Source: Diospyros lotus
Taxonomy: Eukaryota; Streptophyta; Magnoliopsida; Ericales; Ebenaceae
Assembly (NCBI RefSeq): GCF_014633365.1
Contig: NC_068341.1
Coordinates: 7,130,001 to 7,194,000, forward strand
DNA: 64,000 nucleotides
Direction: 5' to 3'
Shown here: piece by piece, positions 46,124-58,559 of the stretch
Layout of the letters: every line of letters begins with the position of its first letter
Position numbering within the stretch: position 1 is the stretch's first letter
Translations under genes and position numbers: made by a program
Notes under the pieces: generated by a model
The model's database searches: none
Seen by the model: only the letters and a program-made list of their open reading frames with translations
What the model was told of the DNA's origin: nothing

Positions 46124-49100
46124 TAATAAATTTCGTCCTCGAAATTTGGTCCGTGATAATTGAATCACTACTATTGCTAATGACTCTCAATTGAAATGTC
46201 CTAAATATCATTTCTAATCCTTAGCAATCATTCATAACTTATGTCCTAACACGATCCATGCTTACCAAGCATCTTAGTTACTTTCCAGAATATCCCGTTG
46301 TAGCTCTATACCTGCGGCTACACGAATCCCAAAATAATTTATAAAATCCAATATCACTTCTAACTGGGTCCTCAAAACCTATTTTATTTGACTAATAATT
46401 CTCCCAACCACTCTTATGTTAATGCATATGTCATGATCATGCAAAGATTGAACTAACTTGGATGCCATTTTTGCACAGAATTTGATAACATTGAACTTAC
46501 CCAGCTGCCATCATTGCACAGAAATTGATAACATTGAACTTACCCATCTGCCATCATTGCACAGAAATTGATAACATTGAACTTACCCAGCTGTCATGAT
46601 TGCACAGAAATTGATAACATTGAACGAACTCAACGTATCTTTCTCAATTATCATTACCTTGGTTGCATATTAACTTTAAAAATAACTTCTTAGCCTCTTA
46701 CAGCTGGTCATGCAAATTATCCATTGAGGTCTCTCAAACACAATTTCTTTTACTGGAACCTAACATCCTGACATGTTACTATTTCTCTTTCAAACACCAT
46801 CCATCAATCAAATCCATTTATCTCAACACAGAATTCTCGTGTCGTTTCAATTTGTTGACAACATTCTATTTTTATATACGTCCATCACTTGTGGCTCCTC
46901 AACCTAGTACCGCCAAATGCTTTACTTCAACTAAACGGTGCTTTCCATACTCTTCCACATGAGAAACAATTTTTCTATTGAGTTAAACAAGATTCCTCTT
47001 ATCCTTGATTCTTGGAATAGATTTAATCTCGTTCCTTTTTAGGCGATCTACTTTTCATACTACTTCCTTAAATGAAAACCTTATTGAATAACCTTTGATT
47101 CTTACCGAGTCTTTAGCAACACCTAGCATAACTTTAATAGCTTGGCCTACTGTCTTTTAACCCAAATAAAATTTCCATAATGGAATTGGAAACTCACGTT
47201 TTATAACAACCCTCTCATATGTTTTCTCAAAATCGCAACATGTTTCTTGGAAAGAGCAACACTTTCGTTTACTTACCAACATATAACTTACCACATCCTC
47301 ATGTTGATTTTGTCTCTTTTAAAGATCAACTCATGTTTTCGAGAGTATCAAGATATACCTATTGTTGCTTCAATCTTTTTATATCACCAAAAGTAAAATT
47401 CGAGACAACTAAATAGAACCTATTGCTCACAATTCCTGGGGCGCGTAATATTAAATACACTACCAAAACCAGGTAAATAATCGTAATTAAATTCTTCCAA
47501 AGGCCATATCTGAAAAACAATTGTCCCACCATTTGCTTAATCTGGAAGCAACTCCACAACATATGTCTATACCAAGGACTATTCTACCTCGACCTAGGAG
47601 CATAATTACTATTTCATCACAACTCCTGGATTCCCAGGCCAACTAATCATTTCTTAGTAACCTTAACTTCACGAATTTCTGTCGTGAATGTAATTATCCT
47701 AGAAGAATTCTTCACAAATCTCTGTTAACAACTCGTCAAACATTATTTCATCGCTCGAGATTACATTTCCTACTTTCGATTCTCTTTGGACTATCGACTA
47801 TCATAATTCGCATAGCAACTATCTTGCTTAGGTCACCATCCAAGCTTTTTACCCCTTTCGATAATGATTAGGGATTCTGCCACGATGCTCCGGTCCCTTG
47901 GAATTTGGACTCTAAACCATACATAACATCCTCAGTGTTGCCCAAACTTTGGCACCTGACCGTCTCCACAGTACACTGTGTTGCTCCGATTTGTAGGTAT
48001 CACACCCCAAACCGCGAGCCAACCACTAGTCCTCTGCCTTGGTCCCTAGGCTCAGATCCATTGTTACAGACCAAACACCGATGGTGTTATCGCTATGCTT
48101 GAACTCCTTGTTCCATCTCCAAGAGCTATAGTGGTTCTTATTAATACTAGTCCAAATCCCTGATCTCCTGGATTCTAAATTTTCTTTTCTGAAAATATCA
48201 CTCAATTGAGTGGTGCATCCTTGTTCCAACCATTCCAGTTCCTCGAATTTTTCACCTACAGTCTAATCTCCTTTACATGTTTCGACTTCTTATTTCGCTA
48301 TCAATTTTCAACTTAACACTTTACTTTATGGGTCGCTCTTTCAATTATCCCTATTTCTCCCTTTGGATCATTTGAGATCAACGTGTTAAGACCTAATCAC
48401 CATATCATGCCTCAAGATATCTCTACGAGCTTATCAAGTTTAGCGAATTTTATCTCATTGCTCGGTGCCTTAAAACTCAAACCACGACCTATATGATTAC
48501 CCCACGATTCTTGACAATCGTCGTGCTAATTATTTTCCTCTGAGTTTAGCTTTCTTGAATCGATTAGGGTCATTTCAAGATTAAGATGTAATCGTCTCCT
48601 CAGGTCGAAATATCATTTACCTTTAAGTCTATACAGTATGCGTAAAATTTTCTTTTAGCAACACCAAAGTCAGACTCAAAACTTTCTTATCCCATAATCT
48701 TCCTAATCTCCAAGGTTTTCTCCTAAATCACAAATCTCTAATTCATCGTTGATTCCTATTTCATTTTCAATCCCTAGATACTCACGTAAGGTTTCATTAT
48801 GAAAATCCTCTACAAGCAAAAAGATCTTTTTAAATTTCCAACTAAAGGGAAGAGTCTATAGGGAAGAGTCTAATCTTCAAAACATGCGAACTTCACGTCT
48901 CATATCCTAATAATTTTCGATCGTAACTCGATCCTAACTATGGTCGTTCCCTCTTTGTCTCGTAGTCACTATTCGAATTCCAGAACCCTTCTAATTTCCA
49001 AGATTTCACTCAAAAGAAAAATTCTTACTATTACCTAGATCATTTTATCCAGGCCAATTGCTACCGAGAAAAACTTCTAGAACATCTCAAACAAGAATTC

Positions 49101-50222
49101 GACCCTTAATTAATCCTGATTTGACTTCCTCGTCTGATCCTAGATTAATATCCTTGATACAACTCCTTCTTCTATCTAAACTTCCACAAGACTCAGATCC
49201 ATACCTTGGCTTCTTTTTCCCTTGGATAACATAGGAAACCAAACACTTATGACTCGATCTTATGAGCCATTTACTTGAGGTAACCTTTCCTTATCAACTC
49301 TAGGTCTTTTATCTCAATATCCCCATCAACAATTTCGGATTCCTAAAACCCTCAAATTATGTTCTCTAAAGCATTTATCGAATCATCCTAGGTCTCTTAC
49401 TTAGATCGTTCCTTAGGATCCTCAATCTATACCGAGTCATTCTTATCCTCAAACCTTGATGACTTTATATCTTCTGTTCACAAACCTGATTTACAATTAG
49501 GTTATGTCATATCCTACTAACCGTCCACAACTCGCTTATTTTTAATAACCATTAGATGTCCCAACATTCAGCCAATGTGATTTTGACTAACGATCTCCAA
49601 TCTACGGTTTCCAGATCTTATGAATCCTCAGTTATGGTTTATCAACCTTACATTCGAATCGTATCCTTGGATGCTAACTTCCAATCCAAGTTCTATCATG
49701 TAGCAAGGTCTAGTATTTTCTAATTAATAATCTCAAGACTTCAACCAATAAACCCCCAGATCTCCAAGTAGGGATTTTGTCTTTACGATCCATTAATTTC
49801 TTTTCCCCTAAGTTTCCATTTGGGGTTTCCACTAATCGGCTCTAACTAAATATGTTCCTATTAAGACTCCACTTCGGATATCTAATTCTATCTTAAAATT
49901 AACTGCAAGTCATTCTTACTCTCTCACATCCCTTGATGAGTTCTCTTAGTAACCCCAGTCATTTCGCCTATCTTAACAAGGTACGACATCACCATTTAAC
50001 ACGTGCCCATCGAGAGATATTAAAACGATTTACTATAATTCTTCCAAAAAGATTTTATATTATGCTTCAAGTTGTACCGGAATTACCAAAGTATTTATTC
50101 CTCAAAGGTTTTGGATCATATATCTCTTTCATTTCGACGACCCTCTTCACTAGCTTCCTAATTTCCAAAAGATGTGAATAGAACTTGTTCGTCTCCCCTT
50201 GACGCTGAAAGTATATTCAAAT
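46124..50222 (-). mobile_element. Gypsy internal region, 3' part, no coding capacity seen
   Basis: About 4.1 kb between the 3' LTR and the duplication junction. Next to the tract the minus strand reads ACCAAATTTCGAGGACGAAA, the usual 3' end of Tekay-like chromovirus pol. Farther in I find no integrase, RT or protease motif on either strand, and the longest frame is about 83 codons. The plus strand is pyrimidine-rich throughout. It is either a heavily decayed pol or a non-coding (LARD-like) internal region. It is truncated at 50222 by the tandem-duplication junction. Confidence 0.6.
46463..46625. repeat. 43-bp tandem repeat, about 3.8 units
   Basis: Units read TGCCATCATTGCACAG, then AAATTGATAACATTGAAC, then TTACCCAGC, with a few substitutions between copies. 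Located in the gypsy internal region close to the 3' LTR. Confidence 0.9.
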
Positions 50223-50574
50223 TGAAATATATAAAATAATTAAATTATTTTTTATAGCAGACTAGCAGTCCCATTTTAAATAATTTTTTGTTATCATTTT
50301 GGAACCAAAAATCGCACCAAACCAAACCAAACCAAACCAAACCAAACCGCACCAAATCGCACCTAAATTACACAAAACACCAAGTTTCAGCAAATCGCGG
50401 AAACCGCACCAAATCAGACCGCTCGGTCTGATTATAGGTGCAAACCGCATATGCGATTTGGCGCATTTTTTTGGCCAAAAACTGCCCAAACCGCACCATG
50501 TACACCCCTATCGCCAAGTCCGAGGTCCATTCACAGAGGTGGCATGTGGTGGTCGGTCTCAAAAATCATCACCA
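50223..50574. mobile_element. Truncated hAT MITE and solo-LTR end, right copy
   Basis: The right part of the MITE (to 50510, ending ACACCCCTA), then TCGCCAAG and the last 64 bases of the host solo LTR (ending ATCACCA at 50574, followed by GATAG). The left part of both is absent, which marks the duplication breakpoint. Confidence 0.88.
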
Positions 50575-50861
50575 GATAGTATTTGATATATATATATATA
50601 TATTGGTTATTTATAATTTGATGATTTATTTGGTTGTGTTATAATATCCGAAAGTTTTACCTAAAACTGGTTTATAAATTGTTACATTTACATACATAAC
50701 GATATAAGTTATAATCATTGATTATATTTAATATAATATTTTTGATATTATATTTAATATATTATGGTCCTATATATAAAAATAGATGTTTAATTATGGC
50801 CCAATTCAACTTAATTATGAGTTTAAATCTAAGAATAGTAAGTCTTATATTTGTTATATTA

Positions 50862-51742
50862 GAGTAACTTCAAGGGGAGTGTTATTTGGAGTGTCAATTC
50901 TATAATTATCAAAATGACACTCAAAATTTAAAAATTTTCACTTCAATGAGGATGACATTCAGGGTTATAAAATGGTAATAATCTTCTTGGGGTGACAATT
51001 TTCCAAATTCTGGAATGAGAAAATGGAGAGGTGTTATTTCCCATAGTTAAATTTAACAGCTCTATTTCAACCAAAAAATTCTATAAAATACATAGATTAT
51101 CTGAAGTAGGGGATTTTAGGCTAGGTGAGCGACGAAACAAGAAAGAGCCAGAGAAGTAGCGATCAACCAATGAGCGATGAAGGGTTGGAGGGAAGAGCCA
51201 GTGAGTGACAAAGCGAAAGCATTAAGAGAGACAGTAAGCAAGAGCGAGGCGAGCGATCGAGGGTAGAGCTGACGAGGACGAGCCGCAAGCAACAACCGAT
51301 CGAGAGTAAGAAGGGGTGAGTCGTCGAAGAGAAGGAAGCACAGAGAGAGAAAGGGGAAGGAGGCAAAGGTCTTTGCCTTGCCTATATATATATAATTAAT
51401 TTTAATTTAAAATAAATATTTTTATTTTAATTAATTATTAGAATTTAAATAAGTCCTTTGCTTTGTCTATATATATTAATTTTTGTAATTTAATTTGAAT
51501 TTTCTAATTTGATTTAATTTTTAAATTTTAAATTTTTTTAATTAAGGATGATTTTATTTATATTAATAAAAAATATTAAAATATTAAAATGACACCCCCA
51601 ACACTATCGTTGGAGTAAATTTATAATTCAAATATTATTTAAAATTACAAATAAATAATTTAATACTCTAAAATAACAACTCTCAAAATTATAAATAGAT
51701 AAAATTAACACCCCCAAAACAACAACTCCCTTTAAGTTGCTC
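50862..51742. mobile_element. PIF/Harbinger-type MITE, right copy
   Basis: Same as 38725-39605, with TTA on both sides (50859-50861 and 51743-51745). One base differs in the core (position equivalent to 39165). Confidence 0.75.
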
Positions 51743-51745
51743 TTA

Positions 51746-52205
51746 CAGGGTCTAAATCTGCCTTTCGGTTTGAGAGAGACCGGCCAATGTGGCGGGCCCT
51801 CCCCCTTCCATTCCGTGGACTGCGCGGCATCGGCTTAGCATCCATATTGCCTAGCCTGCAAGCACCAGTCTAGGACCCGCTGCCGAGTAGCTTGTTTATC
51901 AATATTTAGGAATGAGAAGGAGATAACTAGGTGGTGCTTTTACTATTAAACTCCCCGTTTCAATTTATAAAATTATTTCATAAACTAATCAAGTTAAATT
52001 GAATTTTAATTATAATTATTTAATAAAATAGTAGTTAAACTCACATAATAATAATACTTAAGTTGAGTTTAAGTGCTTAACCTACCTGATATGAATTTAA
52101 CTTATAAATTTAATATTTATTAAATTTGAGATTGGGCTCACCTCAAAAAGAAAAGGTGTAAATTCAATGGCAGATGGAGCTTAATATCATTGTGGCGTTG
52201 TCCAC

Positions 52206-52237
<32 letters not shown>

Positions 52238-54476
52238 ATTATACGCAATGGCTGGGGTGGGAAAGGCGAGGAGGAAGTGATGGCCGGCCTGCCGGCCGAA
52301 GATGTATAGTTTGGTCCCCTACACTCCACCTTTAAATTTGAAAATATATATATATATATATATATTTGATGGTTTCTGTCTGAAGCAAGGAGTTGTGGTG
52401 TCCACTGTCCGCTGTCCTGTACCTACGTACATACATACATGCGCACAAACCTATTTGCCTTTCTCTCTGTCTGCTGCAATTGCTGATTCACCCGCTCCCT
52501 CTTCCCTCTGTTGTTCCCTTTCACATTCACATTACATTCCAGTGCTGGTGCTGGTGCTGCTGCTGCCTCTGCATTGAATGTTGCTTCACTAACTCACACT
52601 CAGCTTGTGAGTTTCAGCTTGGCCATGTATTATTATTTTCTGATTGTCTTAGTATTTATTAAATACTAAAAATTAATTATCAAATGTTAAAATTTATTTA
52701 TTAAAACTCATCCCATTTGCATTTCTGTCTCGCAACATTCCCCGTGTCAATAAAATTAAAACCGAATTAGTGGGTACCAAATAAGTGAAATCCAAATGAC
52801 TCAAAATTCAATGGAAATGACTGAAATTAATCTAAATAGCCTGATTTTTACTCAAAAAGTATAACTAATGACTGAACTAATCTAAACCTTCATGGCGTTC
52901 TTGTAAAATACTCATATATTTGGGCCAATCCAGTTAAAATATTTTATAAGATCATCACATCGAATATCATAACATCTAATTAAGATGACAGTCAGTGTGA
53001 TATATATATATATGTATATGTACACCCACTTTTATATATGTTGGGAGGTTTATGTATAACTTTATTATGTTGGTGATGACCCAACATGGGTGAATGGGAT
53101 GGGGGGCATGGACAAGAGACCTTTTTCTTTTGCTTGCTTTTGCTTTCTCGTCGATGGGCACTGGCACCCCCTCCTGAGGGTGCAGCCGTGTTTTTCATTA
53201 GTTTGGGGGAGCTAAGAGATATAACTATGGCACGGACAAGGAGGGGGTTGAACTGCACATATGCAATTTTTATTTTTTATGGGGGTGGGTTTGGGAATGG
53301 AAGGAAGGTGGGGAAGAAGGTACGTTTCCTTTTGATGGTTGCGGTCACATGGGGCAGCCAGCAAGGGGGAAAAAAAAAAAAAAAAGGCAGGAGGAGAGGT
53401 TGCTCTGGTCACATGGGCAGATAGATGTTTGGTAAAAACACTTTTGTTTAGATTTGTGGGTTTCAAATGTCTTTTGTATGGTACTGTTTGGAGGCTTGCA
53501 GCGACACGCCACATGTCGCTAATAATAATTTCAGCCCAGGTTTATGCAATGCCAATCATAGTAGTGTTAAAAATCTTCCCACCCAAACAACCATATATTA
53601 TCACTTAATATCCAACCCCAAATTAACTGACAAATACTGATGTCGGGATGGATAAAAATCCCATTCCTAGGCACCTACCTACGACTCAAGAAAGTCTCAA
53701 TTTGTTAAAGGGCTGCTTTTATCCTTAAAAATAAAATAATAAAATTATACCATCAGACGTTTGTATATATATGCATGCATGGTTTTATGCTAAATTAATT
53801 AAACAATGTTTTGATTGGGTTAAGGGCATATCAAATAATCATAATAATATATTTATATATAAATTATTATTGGGGATGTACCCACGCTCACGAGATTGGT
53901 GTTGAGTAGGATATATATATATATATAGGATGACACAAATTGGTAATTAATGCTCGAGGATGAAGAATAATATTATTACAAAATGATTTTAGAAAAAGGG
54001 TCTCTAATTAATTAAGGTTAGTAAATCCCGGAAGCCCCTTAATTGAATGCAAATTAGTTTAAGAGTTTTTGTGTCATTAGGGTACGAGATTTGATATCCA
54101 TGGAATTAAGGAGGGCATCGAATCGAATGATGATTGAATGCAAATTAGTTTTAAGTTTAGGGAAAAAAGATAATCATGTGCATGCATGGGATTGATATAT
54201 ATATAGATGAATACAATTAATCTCATCCAGAAACAGTGTTCAAATAAATCAATATTTCTTGTTCCAATTAGAGGGGACAGGGGAATTCGTCCAATCCCAG
54301 TCCCATCCTACTATTCCTGTGGACACAGCAATTAGCGCAAGTTTTCAAAGAGTACTCCTACTCGTTCTTTGCCACCCAAAAAGAAAGGCAATTTGCACAG
54401 ATTATACACAACATTTGACAGTTACCACTTTTTGTGTCATTTTGTACCCAAAAAAAATAAAAAAATTACATAATAA
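51746..54476. other. Intergenic DNA, right copy
   Basis: Near-identical to 39609-42338; no gene was recognised. It ends with AATAA (54472-54476) before the copia LTR. Confidence 0.5.
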
Positions 54477-54534
54477 TGTTGGGTTCCAGGCTAAATTAGG
54501 CAGGTTGGCCACAATTGGCCGCCGGGCAGCGCCA

Positions 54535-54568
<34 letters not shown>

Positions 54569-54922
54569 GGTGTAAGAGTCAAGTATAAATACCCTTAAGG
54601 TTTGAAGAATCCAAATTTGAGTATTCAAGAAATAAGAACAAGTTTCAAGGTAAAGGAGAGGCAAAAAAGTCAAAGACTTCAAAGTGAGAATCCTTTGAGA
54701 GTGTATCACTATATTTTTTGTATTATTTGAAAGAAAGTAGAGTGTGAGAAGATATTTGTAATTATCCTTATTATAGTAGAATATTTTTTGGAGCTTGTCC
54801 CGTGATTTTCCACGTTAAAATTATGTCTCTTATATTTCTACTTGTATTCTATTACGTGGTGGGAAAAGGTGATTCTAAAAAGTTTATGCGATTTATCAAA
54901 TTTTTGTCAAATTTTCTCAACA
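54477..54922 (+). mobile_element. Copia 5' LTR, right copy
   Basis: Same as 42339-42782 except for two extra G in the poly(G). Primer-binding site TGGTATAAGAGC at 54925-54936. This is the LTR that belongs physically with the copia pol and 3' LTR downstream. Confidence 0.88.
54538..54567. repeat. Poly(G) tract, 30 bases
   Basis: Right-copy counterpart of 42400-42427, two bases longer. Confidence 0.95.
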
Positions 54923-55258
54923 AGTGGTATAAGAGCTTTTGGTTATGAAAGTCACTCTTTTCAAGAAATTCTTAATATGTTTTGTGGTCGCAACATTGTT
55001 TGATTTTTCACATCAGAAAAGAATTGCTTTAGCTAAAAGCATCTTTTTCATACATCTGGTTATTGAATTTAAGTGTGGTGTGTGAAAATACATGTCTAGA
55101 AAAAGTTATGGCTAAGAAAATATTCGGTATTTAAGTGTGTCTATTTGTGACACACCTTTCTTTTATGGGAACTTATCTGGTATATTATTCATGTACATAC
55201 ATTATTCTAGTATACGGTTACTATTCATAGTGAATAATTGAAGCCTAATTCATATCTA

Positions 55259-55667
55259 ATGGAGACTAGTACAAGCAGAATGATTAGTTTGAACAGAACC
55301 AACTATTACTTATGGAAGGGAAAAATGAAATATCTCATTTATGTAAAAAGTTGGCATCTACCAGTATTTGCTACACAAAAGGTCGAATTGAAAATCGATG
55401 AAGAGTGTGAATTCGAACATGCCCAAGTATGTGGTTTTATTTTGCAATGGGTAGATGACAACATGCTCAATCATATTTGTGATGAGACACATGCCAAATC
55501 GTTGTGGGAGAAACTTGAATCTCTATATGCTCAAAAGACAGACAACAACAAGCTCTTTTTGATTAAGAAAATGATGAATTTACACTACAAGGAAGATAGT
55601 ACTATCTCCGATCACTTGAGTGATTTTCAAGGAGTTTTACAACAATTGTCTTCTATGAGTGTAAAGT
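55259..55667 (+). pseudogene. Copia gag N-terminal part, right copy
   Basis: Identical to 43119-43527 by eye. It ends in AAAGT (55663-55667). The gag frame resumes after the solo LTR at 58237 (TTGACGATGAG, that is FDDE), which shows the gypsy LTR is an insertion into an existing gag. Confidence 0.85.
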
Positions 55668-58231
55668 TGTAACACCCCGTCTCGCCAGGCGTGTCACTAT
55701 AACGGTATTCCCGGGATTTCTCTTTTTTTTTTTTCTTCCAGTTCAACACGCGCGGTATATCAAGAACAATATTCACATGCAGATACAAAACCCCGCGAAC
55801 CCCAGCCTTGCCCGTTTAACTATCAAGATCATTAATCTTAAACTAAACGAGTCTTAATACAACGTAGCGGATACATTAATATCAAAGCACCATAGTTCTT
55901 ACTTTGTGTTTTCATAGCAAATACGTAATACAGATCAAATGGTAAAATTGCTATTATACAACTGTTCATTTACAACCTAAAATGCATATTAAAGCCTCCA
56001 AGCATTACATCGACTTAACAAACTAAGCACCATTGGCCCTCAACCGGCCACATCCTTGCCCTCGCAGCAGTCCCTGGCTGGAACATTAAACGTTCCAGGG
56101 GCATAGCCCAGGTTAGATGATAAAACATCTAAGTGACGGTATAGAAACAGATTATACAATGCATGAGAGACACACGAGCATGGCATATTCAGACAAGCGG
56201 CAACATGCAAAACATGTCTAACTTGAGAAACTCCCCTGACATACTTAATCCCTCGAATGCCCCCACTGTAACACCCGTTCACCTGGTCTAATGTTAATCC
56301 CTCGAGTGCACCGTCGTGACACCCGTTCACCTGGTTTAACATTGTTCCCTCGAGTGCCCCAGTGTGACACCCGTTCACCTGGATTAACATTGTCCCAATC
56401 TCAAGTAGACCCCAACCCGTCCCACTCAGAAACAACATTGACACGAATATCAATACCCCGATGATATGAAAATCACGCGCCATGCACCGACTCTTTTGTA
56501 AGTAAAAACAGTTGATGCAATACCACATGATCAATATGCAAATGATGCCAAATATATATGAATAAAACACATAAGCATAGCATCCCGAGTTCTGATCTCG
56601 AGTGCCCTACCGTGTCACTCGTTCACCTGAACTCACTACACTCACACCAAGACATATCCAAAAATGAAGGTAAAACTAGGGTCAGACCACTCACCTTATG
56701 CGAAAGTCAATTTTCGCCTTGTAATGCGTGCTAAGCCTTAAAATGTACATCTGAGTAATTTTCTAGCTTTGGCATGCTCCCATAGCTTCAAATTAATCCT
56801 CATAATTTTCTGGGATTTTTTCGAGAATTTTTCCCAATTTTTCCTATTTTTTTTCTTTTCTTTCTTTTCTTTCTTTTCTTTTCTTTTCTTTCTTTTTTTT
56901 CTTTTCTTTCTTTCTTCTCCCCTGCTTCTTCTTCCTCCCGCGCCTGCAGCTTCTGCACGCACGACCAGCTTTGCCGCACCACCGCTCCGCCGCGTTTCCG
57001 GCCTTGCCACCGCCCACACCGGCCACGGCCGCCCTCGCCGGATTCCTCCGCTGCACCCACAGCGACGCCGCCAGCCACCATCACCACGACAGCCCCCCCC
57101 TGCGCGCTGCAACCTTGCAGCGGCTGCCATGGCCGAAGCTGTTATGCGGCCAGCTTTGGCCGCCTTCGACTTCGTCGGCCGCCGCTTTGGCCTCTCGTCG
57201 GCCTCCCTCGGCCATTCCAGTCGCCGCCCACGAACCAGCAGCCTTCGTCGCGGCTGCTCTGTCCGCCATGGACGCTGCCCAGCCACAGCAAGCTCGCTGC
57301 TATGGCCGCGGCTTGCTGTTGCAGCCTGCTCCAGTGGCTTCCGGGCTTCCTCCGGCCTCCAGCATCGCCTCCAACTTACCTTCTTGATTCCTCAAGCTCT
57401 CGGCCACTCCCTCAAGCTCTCGGCCATTTGCTGCAACTTCTCCTTCTTCCATTTCCATTCCATTTCCTCTTTGCTTCGTTTTATTCATTTCTCTCGACTT
57501 CTACCGCTATTTATAGGCTACCCACCGCCTTAAAGAGTCTTGGCCACCACTCCTTGCTCCCACTTGCATCAAAACTTGGCCATTACTCCAAGAAATTTCG
57601 GCCATGAAGCTTCTCGGAAGCTGCCATAGCGCACATATGCGCATATATATGTATATATATATATAAAACTATATATTATATTATGATTTAAAGAAAATTG
57701 CACATTAAACCTCAATTTTTATCTCAATTTCCCTTGGCTAAATCTCTAATTGCAATTATGTTCTTAAACCTCAAGTTAATTTTTATTATAATACCAAAAA
57801 TAGAAAATTAATAACTTCAAAGTTACTCGATAATGACGATTTCACCCCAGTGTCCTCATCGGGCTATTGTTTCATCCTGAAACCACTGAAGGGTTGTTCC
57901 TTATGAAGAACCGGAGCCCTCTCAGGCTTCTGTTGACTTCCTGGAAGTCCCCTATAACAATTCGATTTTTGAGCCTAATTTGCAACTGCATTTTAGGTGT
58001 ACCGAAAACTGTTCCCGATCCCACTTCTTTCATCACTAAAAATCAAAATTCAAATCAGTTGTCGATACTATACAATTTTCCTTGGCTATCTACTGTCCAG
58101 GGTACTCCCTCTAATTGATTCAGTCGCTTAAGACTGCGATAGTGTACCCTAAAGCCTCATTCTTTTGATAATTCCAGTTATACCCTTCATCAAATACCAT
58201 TTATACCCTTAATAATTTCTCGGGTATTACA
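55668..58231 (-). mobile_element. Tekay-like gypsy solo LTR, right copy, 2564 bp
   Basis: A TG...CA-bounded LTR with AAAGT on both sides (55663-55667 and 58232-58236), inserted in copia gag. No internal region remains, so it arose by recombination between two LTRs. Against the left-copy LTR its first 1.18 kb is identical, but the rest carries a deletion of about 17 bases near 56850 and five substitutions, which fits a mosaic of 3' and 5' LTR sequence. Confidence 0.9.
56247..56394. repeat. 48-bp tandem repeat in the gypsy LTR, right copy
   Basis: Same array as 44107-44254. Confidence 0.85.
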
Positions 58232-58236
58232 AAAGT

Positions 58237-58395
58237 TTGACGATGAGATTCAAACTTTATAGTTACTTGGTACTTACCAGACTCTTAAGAGACATTCAGA
58301 ATGTCTCTTTGTAACTCCACTCCTAATGGTGTACTGATGATGGAACTTGTTAAAAGTGTTGTTTTGAATGAAGAAATAAGTAGAACTTGCCCAAT
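58237..58395 (+). pseudogene. Copia gag C-terminal remnant
   Basis: Continues the gag frame cut at 55667 (FDDEIQTL), then a stop and frameshifts. SWETFRMSLC-like and LMMELVKSSVLNEE-like residues of Tnt1-type gag can still be traced. The sequence then jumps to the linker before the RT. The zinc knuckle, protease and integrase are missing, so the element is internally deleted. Confidence 0.65.
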
Positions 58396-58559
58396 CCAAT
58401 TGACAATGATACTCAAAGTGATAATCAGACTAATAGCCGATTAAAGGCTGATGATGATCCTACGGATGATACAGGAAATGATGATACAGTTGTTGAGCAG
58501 GGGGAGTAGCCCCCTCCATCACTACTTATAAAATCAGAGATAGAACGACGACCTTCTTC

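Larger units (their letters stand above)
38089..50222. repeat. Tandem segmental duplication, left copy (about 12.13-kb unit)
   Basis: The sequence from 38089 to 46110 recurs from 50223 to 58231 in the same orientation with only about seven substitutions by eye (38344, 39165, 44886, 45564, 45734, 45844, 45990) plus length changes in simple repeats and one deletion near 44715. The unit runs from inside the hAT MITE through a Harbinger MITE, intergenic DNA, the copia 5' LTR and gag, and the gypsy LTR, into the gypsy internal region. At 50222/50223 it joins directly to the second MITE fragment. No microhomology beyond about one base is obvious. Confidence 0.93.
50223..58231. repeat. Tandem segmental duplication, right copy (shared part)
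   Basis: Repeats 38089-46110 nearly exactly, offset 12134 at the start and 12121 at the end. It begins inside the hAT MITE and ends at the right end of the gypsy LTR. From there the right copy continues with copia sequence instead of gypsy internal sequence. Confidence 0.93.

Noticed and set aside
46463..46625. CRISPR-like array
   Set aside because: The units are contiguous tandem repeats with no variable spacers, inside a plant retrotransposon.
38089..58231. The two 8-kb direct repeats as the LTRs of one giant retrotransposon
   Set aside because: The repeats do not begin with TG or end with CA at their left limit, contain several complete elements with their own target duplications, and start inside a MITE. 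A tandem duplication explains them better.
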